A DNA stretch of 38,919 nucleotides from JAWPMV01 sp038527215 (GCA_038527215.1 JBCBGC010000074.1:1-38919); one strand, 5' to 3'. Counted from the first letter of the stretch, positions 14,892-24,700 are shown. Notes: a model not told the origin generated them from the letters alone. Program-made: numbers and translations.

Positions 14892-16493
14892 CTAGGTGCT
14901 TACTTGGTTGGCCGCCACGAACCAATCAATGATTTGGGCGTGGACCTTGGGGAAATTCATGATGTTGAGGTGGTTGACTGCCCGAACCTCCCCCTGACCA
15001 TCGGTATATTTCCCTTCCAGGCTGAGCATGCGCTGATCAGATTCCAGATGGGCTGCCTCGAGCTTACCCAGTTTGAAGCAGCCAGGATGAGGCACCACTA
15101 AATCACTGGCCTGACCTTTAAAAATGGATTCGGTGATATGGCGAACCAGTTCATTGCGCTTACGTGTAAGACGTCTTTGCCGCTCATTTGCTTCTCCATC
15201 GGTCAGGTTCAGGTCAAAAGCGGCGCCGATTACGTAGCAGTGAGGAACCATCGCTTCCAGGGCGTTGAGCCCCGTTACGGTGTTACCCTGCGGGCTCATG
15301 GAAGCCAGTCCTTTGAGCTGTTCCAGGCCTCCCGGCCCGACTAATTGTACCAATCCAAGGATGATTTCCAGCCCGATGGTGATCAGGTGGTCAGGTAGCC
15401 AGGTCAAAAAAGTGGTGTAGGTGTGGAGCCAATCCGTCACATGTTTAGCTTCGGTCAGCGGAGTGCCCTGGTTAGGAGGCGCGACCATTACCAGGTGCTC
15501 AGCCTTCAGGGTGCGTGCTCCGACTTCCTTTTGTGCGATGCGCTTGAGCAGATCTCGGGCTACCAGCGCGCCCCGGCTTCTGGTCAGGATATCAACATGC
15601 AGCTTTTGGTCAGCGGGTAGGCCAGCCAAAAAGTGATCCACATTCTCTTCTATAGATTGGTGAGCCGTGGGGTGGTTAAAGGCAAATATCCGACCTTCAT
15701 AGAGCCGGAGAAGCGCTTGAAATCTGGGGTTTAGGATTAAATCTCCGAAGGCATATTGGGCAGTAGCGAAGGTGCCATGTACCAAAAAGAGGCTTTTACC
15801 CTGACCCATCAATTCAAAATCCGCGGCCTCCATGGGGACAAACCATTTGGCAGCATCCTGTTGATCTGTCGAAGGCTCGACCTTAAAGAAGCGGGGACCC
15901 GCATATTTTTTATCTTCCCAGCGTTTCGCCGCCTTAAAAATCCGCTTGCCGATGGGGTCTTTCATGGTCCAGGCGACCACCCGGATCACCCTCCTCATCA
16001 GCTTGGTAATGGGGCCTCGATTGGGGCCTTTTTCCCCCAAAGGAGGCTCTGCCCCGTCCCTGGGAATCATAAAGTGCAGGTGGCTGCTGTCCGGGCTGTC
16101 CGCTTCTGGGAAGACCCATTGAAGATCGCCATCTTCATCAGCGTAGAGCACCATTACAGCATTTTCTGCTCCATAATTAGGGGTGCGAAAGATCACCGCA
16201 GAAGCGCCCGAGCGGGTATGGGCGACCAATCCTCCGGCCCGAACCGGGTTTTCCTTGATCTCGGGAGGAATGGGGGATATCTCAAACTCCAAGGTGCCCA
16301 GATCCACTAATTCTTTATCCTGCATCATCTCCTGAAGCCTGGCCTCAAATATACCCCCATCATTCCGCATGGTAGTTTCCTGGGCATTGAGCATGACGCC
16401 TTCTCCTGTCCATTCAGGAGCTTGTAAGTCAAAGCCAGTGGTACCTAAAGTAACAAATTGGGGCGACCCGTTTAACAAGAAGGGGGTGGACAT
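14892..16493 (-). CDS. Alpha/beta hydrolase (lipase/esterase-like), partner of CHAT protease
   Basis: A 533-residue protein from ATG 16493, the first ATG after a good promoter; the frame extends upstream to 16658 but through the promoter. Residues 1-230 are an unrecognised, beta-rich N-terminal region. An alpha/beta hydrolase domain covers about 231-533: oxyanion region SLFLVHGTFATAQYAFG (234-250), nucleophile elbow DILTRSRGALVARDLL with Ser306, VMVAPPNQGTPL, Asp464 in QASDLVVPHPG and His508 in AVNHLNIMNF. The Ser-Asp-His order and the TP-after-AP motif fit lipase-like hydrolases of the kind annotated DUF7379. No signal peptide is seen. It begins a tight operon (2-bp gap) with the CHAT protease, so a proteolytically controlled lipase or esterase is a reasonable hypothesis. 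The substrate is unknown. Confidence 0.85.
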   Translation of the reverse strand: MSTPFLLNGSPQFVTLGTTGFDLQAPEWTGEGVMLNAQETTMRNDGGIFEARLQEMMQDKELVDLGTLEFEISPIPPEIKENPVRAGGLVAHTRSGASAVIFRTPNYGAENAVMVLYADEDGDLQWVFPEADSPDSSHLHFMIPRDGAEPPLGEKGPNRGPITKLMRRVIRVVAWTMKDPIGKRIFKAAKRWEDKKYAGPRFFKVEPSTDQQDAAKWFVPMEAADFELMGQGKSLFLVHGTFATAQYAFGDLILNPRFQALLRLYEGRIFAFNHPTAHQSIEENVDHFLAGLPADQKLHVDILTRSRGALVARDLLKRIAQKEVGARTLKAEHLVMVAPPNQGTPLTEAKHVTDWLHTYTTFLTWLPDHLITIGLEIILGLVQLVGPGGLEQLKGLASMSPQGNTVTGLNALEAMVPHCYVIGAAFDLNLTDGEANERQRRLTRKRNELVRHITESIFKGQASDLVVPHPGCFKLGKLEAAHLESDQRMLSLEGKYTDGQGEVRAVNHLNIMNFPKVHAQIIDWFVAANQVST

Positions 16494-16558
16494 GGCGGTT
16501 CGGATAATTGATAGGATATGCTGGGTCAAACGCAAGAGGACGCAGCTTTCAACCCTTT

Positions 16559-16590
16559 TAAAAGTAGGATATTTTCTTTTGTCGGACAAA
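16559..16590 (-). promoter_or_regulatory. Bacteroidota-type promoter of the CHAT operon
   Basis: In minus orientation TTTG (16587-16590), a 20-bp spacer and TACTTTTA (16559-16566) match the Bacteroidota -33/-7 pattern TTTG-N19-21-TAnnTTTG, with a single mismatch at the last base of the -7 element. The start codon of the hydrolase gene is at 16493, giving a predicted leader of roughly 60 nt. Confidence 0.65.
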
Positions 16591-16720
16591 TTCTGCTCAT
16601 GCAGGACCAAAAGCGAATTATGGCGAGCCAGGAGCAGATACAGGCTTAATCCCTGCATTTGCTCAATTGGCTCTGTTGAAATGGACAGAAGGAGGCATTT
16701 TGAGCCTAAATCCTCGAATT

Positions 16721-17530
16721 ATGAAACGCTTTACGCTCATCCTTTTCTTAGCTGGTCTGCTGCTGCACGTCCACGCTCAACATCCGATCAAAGACCCCAA
16801 TTTTTTTCCGGAAGTATATGTCTTTGCCGACCGGGTCAACCTCCGTTATTTACCCGACCTTTCCTCCCGGGTAGTGGCGACGGTACCAGAAGGAACGGTT
16901 TTACATGAAATCGCTAATTGGGGGAAGGACACGATCAATGGGAAAGTAGGGCTTTGGAAAAAGGTCTACTATCGGGACGAAATCGTCTTTGTCTGGAGCC
17001 GACTCCTGGCCAAAGCTGTGATCCAAAGCCAGACCGATCCTACGGTTCGCTTTATGTTGGGGAGAGGTGCCGGGCTTAGGGAAGGAAGCATCAAGGCCTT
17101 TCGAAACGGTAAGAAATATGCGACGCACGCTTTTCAGACCAGCCGGGACCTTCAGACCGTATATGAGCTGGAAACCTACGGCTCTCAGGGCTTATCGGGG
17201 ATCAAGGATATCCTTTCCTTTATCAGCTATGGTTCAGCTTGTGGGCAGCGGACCGATCATTTTTACTTTGCCTGGGACGGTGAGAATATCCATCCTTTTA
17301 TCACCACCTACGGAATTCCTGATGGCGAATATTTTGACTATACGGAGGTGATCCTGCCTTATGACTCAGGCGGGAAAGCGGGGAAAGTACAAGTAGCCTT
17401 ACGACAGGGAGAGATGCTCCATACTTCGCAAAAGGTGGAGGACCCCCGTTCCAGTCCGGAGATACGCTATACGGTCCATTCGTTGTTGACCTATCAGTGG
17501 AAGCAGCATAAGCTGGTGCGCATAGAATAA
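16721..17530 (+). CDS. Exported SH3-like domain protein
   Basis: A 269-residue protein from ATG 16721 with a signal peptide (MKRFTLILFLAGLLLHVHAQ). An upstream TTG extension to 16667 would hide that signal. Residues about 32-100 form a bacterial SH3-like domain: VYVFADRVNLRYLPDLSSRV, VATVPEGTVLHEIANWG, a Lys/Trp-rich strand and FVWSRLLA. The C-terminal 170 residues are unrecognised and beta-rich. SH3b domains often bind cell-wall peptides. It faces away from the CHAT operon with 227 bp between start codons. The function is otherwise unknown. Confidence 0.8.
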   Translation: MKRFTLILFLAGLLLHVHAQHPIKDPNFFPEVYVFADRVNLRYLPDLSSRVVATVPEGTVLHEIANWGKDTINGKVGLWKKVYYRDEIVFVWSRLLAKAVIQSQTDPTVRFMLGRGAGLREGSIKAFRNGKKYATHAFQTSRDLQTVYELETYGSQGLSGIKDILSFISYGSACGQRTDHFYFAWDGENIHPFITTYGIPDGEYFDYTEVILPYDSGGKAGKVQVALRQGEMLHTSQKVEDPRSSPEIRYTVHSLLTYQWKQHKLVRIE

Positions 17531-17555
17531 AAAGAACAGGCAGGGTATACCTGCC
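17531..17555 (-). terminator. Possible terminator of the CsgG-like gene
   Basis: GGCAGG (17539-17544) and CCTGCC (17550-17555) form a 6-bp stem with loop GTATA. In minus orientation TGTTCTTTTTATT follows. It sits between convergent genes, about 50 bp past the stop at 17605. The stem is short and the T-run is interrupted. Confidence 0.4.
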
Positions 17556-17604
17556 CGTCCTTAAACCAATATTTATTATGCTCAATCACCATGATTTAGC
17601 CAGC

Positions 17605-18753
17605 TTAATTTCCCGGATTAGGGGTGGCGCGCTGGGATGTGCGATATTTCTGCACATTAAAGCCCACAGAAATGCCTACCTGGACATCCCTTCTTAAGGG
17701 AGAGGCATATATGTTCACGGGAATGTTGAGGTTGCCGGAGCGGAAAGTAATGCCTGCCGCCCAGATCCAGCGAGAAAATACCGTCATGTCTCCCCGGCTG
17801 TCAATTTGTTCCTCAATTTCGTTGGGATTCGGAATAGGGTCGAGATTTTCATCTACTTCATTCCACTCATGACGCAAATGCCAGGTTTTGACGCCTTCAT
17901 TTTCTACAAAGTAGCCTTCGGCCATTTTACGGGCCCCGATAGAAGGGCCAAAAGCGATTTCGAAGCCGCTTTTTTTATGCCGAAAACCATTCATCAAGAC
18001 TACGTTGGGGATGAACAGGGATTGCTCCATGCCACTGACCATGCCCAGCACCTCGATCAAAGCCTGGAAGTTACCAGAGCTGAGGTATTGAAATTCGTGC
18101 TGATAGCCTACCTGGCTGATGACCGGATAAATATCATAGCCTCCCTGGCTTCTGGGGGCCGTCAGACGATCGGCCGTCTGGCCAAAAACATAGGCCATGC
18201 CTACGCGTGGACCATTGTTGAGCTGCTTGGCAGGCTGTACGGAAATCACAGAACTGGTGTAGGTAAGTCCATGCACCAGGGCAGGATCATTGGTCCGGCT
18301 AAAAATGTTGTTGATGGACATCTCCAGCATTTTCTGGACCTCTTGCTCGTAATTCACATACTCATTGACGATGGTCTTTTCGATGGAACGGTCTTTGACA
18401 TCGATCAGGCGGAGAATAATCATGATTTTTTCTCCAAAGCGCTCCAGGTTCCCGGTGAGCATTTTGTCCGCTTCCAGGATTTCCCCTGCTTTGACCAGAC
18501 AGGTTTTGCTGTAACAGTGTTGGAAATCAATCTCCGCTGGTGCGAGGAGTTCTTCCATATCGTAACGGTCAATTACTTCAAATTCACCGATTTTCTGTAA
18601 TTCAACCCGGGCGAGATTGCCCAGAGAAAGGGGATCCGCATCCAGGCCCTTGGCATCCAGGGTGAGGACGGCTACCTTAAGGGGGCGGTCCGATTGTGCT
18701 TGGGTTGGTAGGATGAAGACCCAACATAACAGAATAGTAAATAAGTACTTCAT
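17605..18753 (-). CDS. CsgG/LpoB-like domain fused to outer-membrane barrel-like region
   Basis: A 382-residue exported protein (signal MKYLFTILLCWVFILPTQAQ). Residues about 24-160 match the CsgG/LpoB/TolB-N type domain: LKVAVLTLDAKGLDADPLSL, LARVELQKIGEFEVIDRYDM, CYSKTCLVKAGEILEADKML, TGNLERFGEKIMIILRLIDV. Such domains sit at the periplasmic face of the outer membrane and take part in secretion or envelope regulation. Residues about 185-382 alternate hydrophobic and polar stretches (RVGMAYVFGQTADRL through VQVGISVGFNVQKYR), typical of a small outer-membrane beta-barrel. The combination in one chain is the notable feature. It lies between convergent and divergent neighbours, so it is probably monocistronic. 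Confidence 0.75.
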   Translation of the reverse strand: MKYLFTILLCWVFILPTQAQSDRPLKVAVLTLDAKGLDADPLSLGNLARVELQKIGEFEVIDRYDMEELLAPAEIDFQHCYSKTCLVKAGEILEADKMLTGNLERFGEKIMIILRLIDVKDRSIEKTIVNEYVNYEQEVQKMLEMSINNIFSRTNDPALVHGLTYTSSVISVQPAKQLNNGPRVGMAYVFGQTADRLTAPRSQGGYDIYPVISQVGYQHEFQYLSSGNFQALIEVLGMVSGMEQSLFIPNVVLMNGFRHKKSGFEIAFGPSIGARKMAEGYFVENEGVKTWHLRHEWNEVDENLDPIPNPNEIEEQIDSRGDMTVFSRWIWAAGITFRSGNLNIPVNIYASPLRRDVQVGISVGFNVQKYRTSQRATPNPGN

Positions 18754-18945
18754 AATCTTATCATTTAGGGTATGTAGCGTTGTGCATGGAAAATCGAAAC
18801 TGTCAATCTTCCTCCTTTCTTATGCTGACAATCGCTACGCACAGGTATGACCTTTTTATGTTGTCCCACTGAGTTTCCTCAATGTCGAGGCTATCCATTT
18901 TTTTTGCATTTTGTCTTTTGGACAATTACTTCTAAGCCTACGCTC

Positions 18946-20469
18946 GTGAAATTTCTCCTGCTGCTTTGCCTCTTTAGCCTATTGCTGGCTTGCCAACCCG
19001 CTTCTTCTCCCTCCTCAGACATTCCCCCTACCTACGAAGCCGACTGGGCCTCGCTTGCGGCGCATCAGGAAGCGCCCGTCTGGTTCCAGGATGCCAAATT
19101 TGGTATCTATTTTCATTGGGGCGTCTACAGTGTGCCTGCTTATGGGGATGAGTGGTATCCTCGTTGGATGCACACGCCGGGTCATCATGTATATGAGCAT
19201 CATGAGGCAACCTATGGACCGGTGAGTGAATTTGGCTACCACGATTTTGTGCCCATGTTCAAGGCTGAAAAATTTGATGCGGAAGCCTGGGCCAGCCTTT
19301 TTCAGGAAGCCGGAGCGCGATTTGCGGGGCCAGTGGCGGAGCACCACGATGGCTTTTCCATGTGGGACAGTGAGGTCACGCCCTGGAATGCGGGGAAAAA
19401 AGGGCCAAAGAAGGACATCACCGGTTTGTTGAGTGAGGCGCTGAAAAAACGGGGTATGAAACTCATCACGACTTTTCATCACGCCAAGCATCTCCAGCGC
19501 TATACGGATTCGACCGTAACGGAGGAGCAGAAACAGCACTGGCGCACCCATTGGAACAGCCACTATCCCTTTTTTCCACCTCAGCCTCAAACCCAGGATG
19601 ACCCTGAGCTGAAGTATTTGTACGGAAACCTACCCGAAGAGCAATGGCTGGAAGAAGTCTGGCTGGCCAAGGTGCAGGAAGTAACCGAGAAGTACCAACC
19701 CGATATCATTTGGTTTGATTCCTGGCTGGATCAGATTCCGGAGGCCTATCGCAGGCGGATGGCGGCAGATTACCTCAACAAAGCGGAAAAATGGGGCAAA
19801 GAAGTGGTCATTGTGCGAAAGCAGGATGATTTACCGCTGGATATGAGTGTGGATGATTTGGAAAAATCCCGCAAGAATGAGTTGGACGAAAAGGTTTGGA
19901 TGACGGATGAGACGGTGAGTACCGGGTCCTGGTGCTATACCGAAAACCTGGAAGTTAAGCCCATGAAAGACGTGCTACACGTCTTGATTGACATTGTCAG
20001 CAAGAACGGCGTTTTGTTGCTCAACGTCTCCCCCAAAGCAGACGGAACCATCCCCGAAAACCAGCAGGCAGTGCTGAAGGGCATGGGCAACTGGCTTGCT
20101 ACGTATGGAGAAGGCATTTATGGCAGCCGCCCCTGGTACACCTATGGCGAAGGTCCCACCAAAGAACCAGAAGGCAATTTTGAAAACCACGCGGAATTTC
20201 TGAAGATCAAGTACTCCTGGAAGGACGTACGCTATACGACGCAAGACCAGGTACTCTACGCTTTTTTCCTGGGCTGGCCCGAAAAAGAGATCGTAGTCTT
20301 AGAGGCGTTTGCGGAGGATCAGTGGACGGACAAAAAGCCTATCAAAGCCGTGGAAATGATGAATTATGAAGGGGAAGTGCAGTGGTCTCTGCAAGCTGAT
20401 GGGCTGCACCTGAGCATGCCTGATACCCCTACCGACACCCTGGCCCCGGCCGTTAAGGTCTTTTTTTAG
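18946..20469 (+). CDS. GH29 alpha-L-fucosidase, lipoprotein
   Basis: A secreted fucosidase of 507 residues when started at GTG 18946, which gives a clean lipoprotein signal (VKFLLLLCLFSLLLACQ, lipobox LLAC). ATG 18847 in the same frame would add 33 residues with no obvious signal. GH29 motifs: APVWFQDAKFGIYFHWGVYS, YGPVSEFGYHDFVPMFKAE, HHDGFSMWDS, GLLSEALKKRGMKLITTFHH and PDIIWFDSWLDQIPEAYR, where the Asp (291 counted from ATG 18847) is the expected nucleophile. A C-terminal beta-sandwich follows. The enzyme removes fucose from glycans at the cell surface or in the periplasm. It is monocistronic and convergent with the DUF1330 gene 12 bp away. Confidence 0.92.
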   Translation: MKFLLLLCLFSLLLACQPASSPSSDIPPTYEADWASLAAHQEAPVWFQDAKFGIYFHWGVYSVPAYGDEWYPRWMHTPGHHVYEHHEATYGPVSEFGYHDFVPMFKAEKFDAEAWASLFQEAGARFAGPVAEHHDGFSMWDSEVTPWNAGKKGPKKDITGLLSEALKKRGMKLITTFHHAKHLQRYTDSTVTEEQKQHWRTHWNSHYPFFPPQPQTQDDPELKYLYGNLPEEQWLEEVWLAKVQEVTEKYQPDIIWFDSWLDQIPEAYRRRMAADYLNKAEKWGKEVVIVRKQDDLPLDMSVDDLEKSRKNELDEKVWMTDETVSTGSWCYTENLEVKPMKDVLHVLIDIVSKNGVLLLNVSPKADGTIPENQQAVLKGMGNWLATYGEGIYGSRPWYTYGEGPTKEPEGNFENHAEFLKIKYSWKDVRYTTQDQVLYAFFLGWPEKEIVVLEAFAEDQWTDKKPIKAVEMMNYEGEVQWSLQADGLHLSMPDTPTDTLAPAVKVFF

Positions 20470-20481
20470 TGGCAGGAGGGA

Positions 20482-20877
20482 TTATCCCTTTCGGCCAGCA
20501 GTCATAACGAGCAGCCGGGAATCGGCCAGCGCTGCATTACGGAGGGCAGTGGGGTAGTCCGGATGGGTGACCATGTTGGCAAAGGCCTCCTTATTGGCAT
20601 AGGAAACAATCAGCACCTTGTCCCAGTCCTTTTCTTCGGCTGGACCAACCAGGTTCATTTGAGCTTCTCCATAGTAGAGCACATCCGCCTGAGCCTTTTG
20701 GAGAAAGGGAGCCGCGGCCCGCATATATTCGTTGTACTGCTCTCGCCCGGTTTTGCCGCTTTCATCCACGGTTTCTTTAAACTTGAGCAGATTCAGCATG
20801 TGAAAAGGGCCTTCTTCGGGAAGATCCATGAAGGCTTTAAATTGTTCGCGGGTACCGTCCAGATAGGTTGTTGCCAT
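20482..20877 (-). CDS. DUF1330 family protein
   Basis: A 131-residue protein with the DUF1330 (dimeric alpha/beta-barrel-like) pattern: FHMLNLLKFKE, YNEYMRAAAPFLQKAQADVL, DWDKVLIVSYANKEAFANMV and HPDYPTALRNAALADSRLLV. No catalytic role is established for the family. The start is 15 bp after the stop of the histidine phosphatase-fold gene, suggesting an operon. Confidence 0.9.
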   Translation of the reverse strand: MATTYLDGTREQFKAFMDLPEEGPFHMLNLLKFKETVDESGKTGREQYNEYMRAAAPFLQKAQADVLYYGEAQMNLVGPAEEKDWDKVLIVSYANKEAFANMVTHPDYPTALRNAALADSRLLVMTAGRKG

Positions 20878-20892
20878 AGAAATGTAGGAGTA

Positions 20893-21603
20893 TCAAACAA
20901 AAGTAATCATCTCTTCCGGGAGGTGCGGGAGTTCATTAAAGCTAAGCAAATTAAACTGTCCCCGGCTATAAAAGAAGGTGGAGAAAGAGGTGTTGCGTAC
21001 AGAGAAATTCATGGCGGCTACGCGTTGTTCCCGGTCCAGTTTGAGGGCTTCCGCGGTGATAGAGGAAATGGTCCCGCCCGAGGTGAAAATCCCAATTTTT
21101 TCTCCTTTTTGGGTTTGGACAAAAATTTCATCCAGACTTTTTTTCACCATCTGACGAAACTCCGCCCAGGATTCGATGCCCGGTATGGTGATCCGCCCTT
21201 CTGTCCACTCATCCATAAAATATTGGAAGATCAACAAAGTGTTCCTGTGTCGCTTTCCCGGGTCCGCCACCTGCTCTTCAAATAAAGCCTTGAGGCGCGG
21301 GACCTGCATGAGCTGGGGATAGGCCAACTTGACGCCCTCGGTTCCAGCATGTTCTTTAAGACCAGGTAGCTCCGTAGGTTCGGGCAGGGATAGGCCATGC
21401 TGCTGATAGATGATTTGTACCTGTTGGTAGGTCTGCTGCTGCCGTTTGAGCGGCCCTACGAAGATCTTGTCAAAATGCTGCTTTTTGTCTGCCAGGTATT
21501 TCCCTAATAAACGCGATTGTGCCAGACCTTTTTCAGACAATTGATCGTAGTCATCGGCCAGATAAGAGGCCTGGGCATGACGGAAAAAATAGAGTTTGCT
21601 CAT
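20893..21603 (-). CDS. Histidine phosphatase-superfamily protein, altered second motif
   Basis: A 236-residue protein with the phospho-acceptor motif FFRHAQAS (His9) at the N-terminus and KIFVGPLKRQQQTYQQV as the second-arginine region. In the place of the usual HGG/HGx second-histidine motif it reads GIFTSGGTISSITAEAL, with Ser instead of His. This variant occurs in some branches of the superfamily and may alter or reduce phosphatase activity. No signal peptide is present, so the product is cytoplasmic. The substrate is unknown. It is the first gene of a two-gene operon with the DUF1330 gene. Confidence 0.88.
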   Translation of the reverse strand: MSKLYFFRHAQASYLADDYDQLSEKGLAQSRLLGKYLADKKQHFDKIFVGPLKRQQQTYQQVQIIYQQHGLSLPEPTELPGLKEHAGTEGVKLAYPQLMQVPRLKALFEEQVADPGKRHRNTLLIFQYFMDEWTEGRITIPGIESWAEFRQMVKKSLDEIFVQTQKGEKIGIFTSGGTISSITAEALKLDREQRVAAMNFSVRNTSFSTFFYSRGQFNLLSFNELPHLPEEMITFV

Positions 21604-21754
21604 GGGGCCAAAAATACCGAAAGGAATTCACATGCGCCTGACAGGTCCATTTGACTATTCGTAAAGTTGATTGCTCCGATCTGTTTGGAATTATTGATGA
21701 TTTATCCTATCATAGTTATGTCCCAGAGTTTTGTTTGATCAAAATTCTTGCAGC

Positions 21755-24700
21755 ATGTTAAGCACTTGCTCCTATTCACCTAGGTTGGGACCCCTCCTTT
21801 TTATATTAGGATTCTTGGTAAGCGGCTCATTGGTCGCCCAGAACTGTGATATCCCTCCTTCTCCCGGAACCTATTCTATAACCCTACTGAGGAATTATCA
21901 GGAGGGTATTACGGATATTTTTCCCATTGACCTCGATGGGGACGGAGATCTGGACTTTTTAAGAAATTCCTATTGGGATAGCACTCTGCACTGGCATATC
22001 AATGACGGGCGGGGAATATTTTATGACTCGCTTATCTATAGCCAAATGGCAGGTATTATCTCGGTAAAAGCAGAGGATATTGATCGGGATGGGGACCCTG
22101 ATATCCTTTTTGCCAATCATTTGGATAATCAGGTAGTTTGGTTGGAAAATCAAAATCTGAGTTTTACCCAGCATATCGTGGGGGACCAGATTCTGGGGGC
22201 CTGGTCGGTTACGGCGGTTGACATGGACCAGGATGGAGATGTCGATATACTTTCTGCTTCCCGTGAAGATAATCAGGTGAGGCTGTTCCGGAATACCGGA
22301 TCAGAAGTATTTGTTCCTGAAGTGATCACCGATTCGGCCCAGGGAGCACGACATGTATATCCCGCTGACCTGGATGGGGATGGAGACCTGGACCTTATAT
22401 CGGCTTCTTCAATAGACAACAAGCTCGTGTGGTATGAAAATATGTACCAAACCCAATTCCAGGCCAGAACCATTTCTGATTCTGCCACCGGAGCCAGAAT
22501 GGTGCTTGGGGTAGACCTGGATGAGGATGGTTGGAAGGATATCCTGTATGCGGCCGCCGATGATAATATGGTCGGTTGGCTCAAAAACAATGGCGATAAA
22601 AGCTTTACAGAACAAACACCCATCTGGAAAAATGCTGAAAAAGTTCGAACCATTCTGGCTACCGATATGGACATGGATGGTGATAAAGATATTTTAGCCG
22701 TAGCCAGTGAGGAACGAACCCTGTCATATTTCGCCAATAAAGGTGGAGGTAGATATGTGCAGCAAATCATCCAATCGAGTGTAGACCAACCTTGGGCAGC
22801 CATGCCGGGTGATTTCGATGGAGACGGAGACCTGGACCTGATTTTTTCCAGTTACCAGCGGTTGATGTTTTTGGAACAGTATCCCCAGGGACTGTCTCGG
22901 GAAGTAATCTTGCCCGATAGTATACCTGATCTGGTGGACATCCATGAAGCTGATTTGGACCTGGACGGCGACCTGGACTTTGTGGCCATTACGGGTGCGC
23001 CAGGCAATGTATTGCGATTCGAAAACCAGGGGGACGGGACCTTTGTCCGCCATTCGATCAGGAGTAACGAAGGAGAATTAAGTAGCCTGGAAATTGCAGA
23101 TTTGAATGGGGATGGTAAGCCAGATATCCTGGTAACTCAGAAAAATGCCGCTCAGGTAATCTGGTATCCCAATGTGGATGGGGTAACCTTTTACACAGAT
23201 TTTATTGCCGGAGGATGTACGGATGCAGCTACTGTATTCGCTGAGGATGTAGATGGGGATGGAGACATAGACGTTTTGGGGGCTTGTAAGGATAAAATCT
23301 TTTGGTACGAAAATCAGACCAATGGATTCTCCTTCGTCGTCCATGAGATTACAAGTTCTTATCCGTTTCCCAACGATGGAGGCTACATAAGAGCAGGAGA
23401 CCTCGATCAGGACGGCGATATAGATATCGTAGCTTCCGCTAAGTTCCGGCTCATGGTTTTCGAAAATAATGGTTTTGAATCCTTTACCTCAGAGGAAGTC
23501 GATCTGGGATATTACATACGAATAGGAGTAGAATTAGAGGACTTAGACGGGGATGGTGATCTGGATATGGGAATCTTTTATGAAGGCCCAGGCTACCTCG
23601 CCTGGATGGAGAACGTCGGAAACATGCAGTTCGTCAGGCACTTTATTTCTACGGGCGTTTCTGATCCTCAGGATATTTCTATCCAGGATCTGGATGGAGA
23701 TGGGGATTGGGATTTTGTTTTTGCTGTAAAAGGACACAATGAGTTCCTTTGGTTTGAAAATATGGGTGCCGGTCTCTTCAGGGAGCGGCTGTTGTCTGAC
23801 TTGGCTTCCGGTGCAAAAGCTGTAAGTGTGGCTGATTACGATGGAGATGGGAAATATGAGATCCTGGGAGCTGCTGCCTTTGACGATCAACTTTCCCTTT
23901 TTCATTTCTCAGAGGATGTCGACAAGGATGGCTTGCCAGATGACACTGATAACTGTCCTGGAGAAATTACAACCGGATTGGACTTTGATGGTCTGAACGA
24001 CCATGTTATCGTTTCCAATCCCAGTGGCATCCCTGTAGGGGATAGTCATTACACCTTGGAAGCCTGGATCTATGCGGAGTCCATGGGAAATTTCGGGATC
24101 ATCGGCTACGGAAATTATGGCAACAGCAATCAGGTAAACGCTCTCCGGCTGTCCGGGAGCCAGATCGTCCATTATTGGTGGGATAATGATGTCAGGATAA
24201 ATGTGGGAGACATCAGTGGAAAATGGCAGCATGTAGCAGCTACCTATGACGGGCAGGAAAGGCGTATTTATCTCAATGGTCAACTCATCGGAGGCGGGCA
24301 GTCTTCCAATCATATCGTCCCTGATGCCAATAATCTCACCGTAGGCAAAACCTTCGGAAATGAATATTTCAATGGTAAACTAGATGAGGTCCGAATCTGG
24401 AACGTAAAACGCTCCCAGGCGGAAATCCAGCAAGCTATGCATACCGAACTCACTGGCTCAGAAGCCGGACTGGTCGCCTACTTCCCCATGAACGATGGCC
24501 TTCCAGGCCTGGATAATAGTACAGTGGCCCAAGTCTCTGACCTTACGGCTAATCAAAACCAGGGGGTGCCCAGTGGCTTTGCCCAGCAGGACTGTCAGTC
24601 CAATTGGCTCGGTGGCGGTCCCGTTCAGTTTCTGGATCAAAACCAGAATGGGATCGGGGATCGGTGCGAAATGCTGACCGATCTTGAAAATGCCAGCCCT

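Noticed and set aside
17806..18600. Open frame of 264 residues antisense to the CsgG-like gene
   Set aside because: The minus-strand gene has a signal peptide and domain motifs; this frame has none.
21609..21616. Minus-strand -7 match (TATTTTTG) before the histidine phosphatase-fold gene
   Set aside because: It lies 5 bp from the start codon and has no -33 element, so it would need a leaderless transcript.
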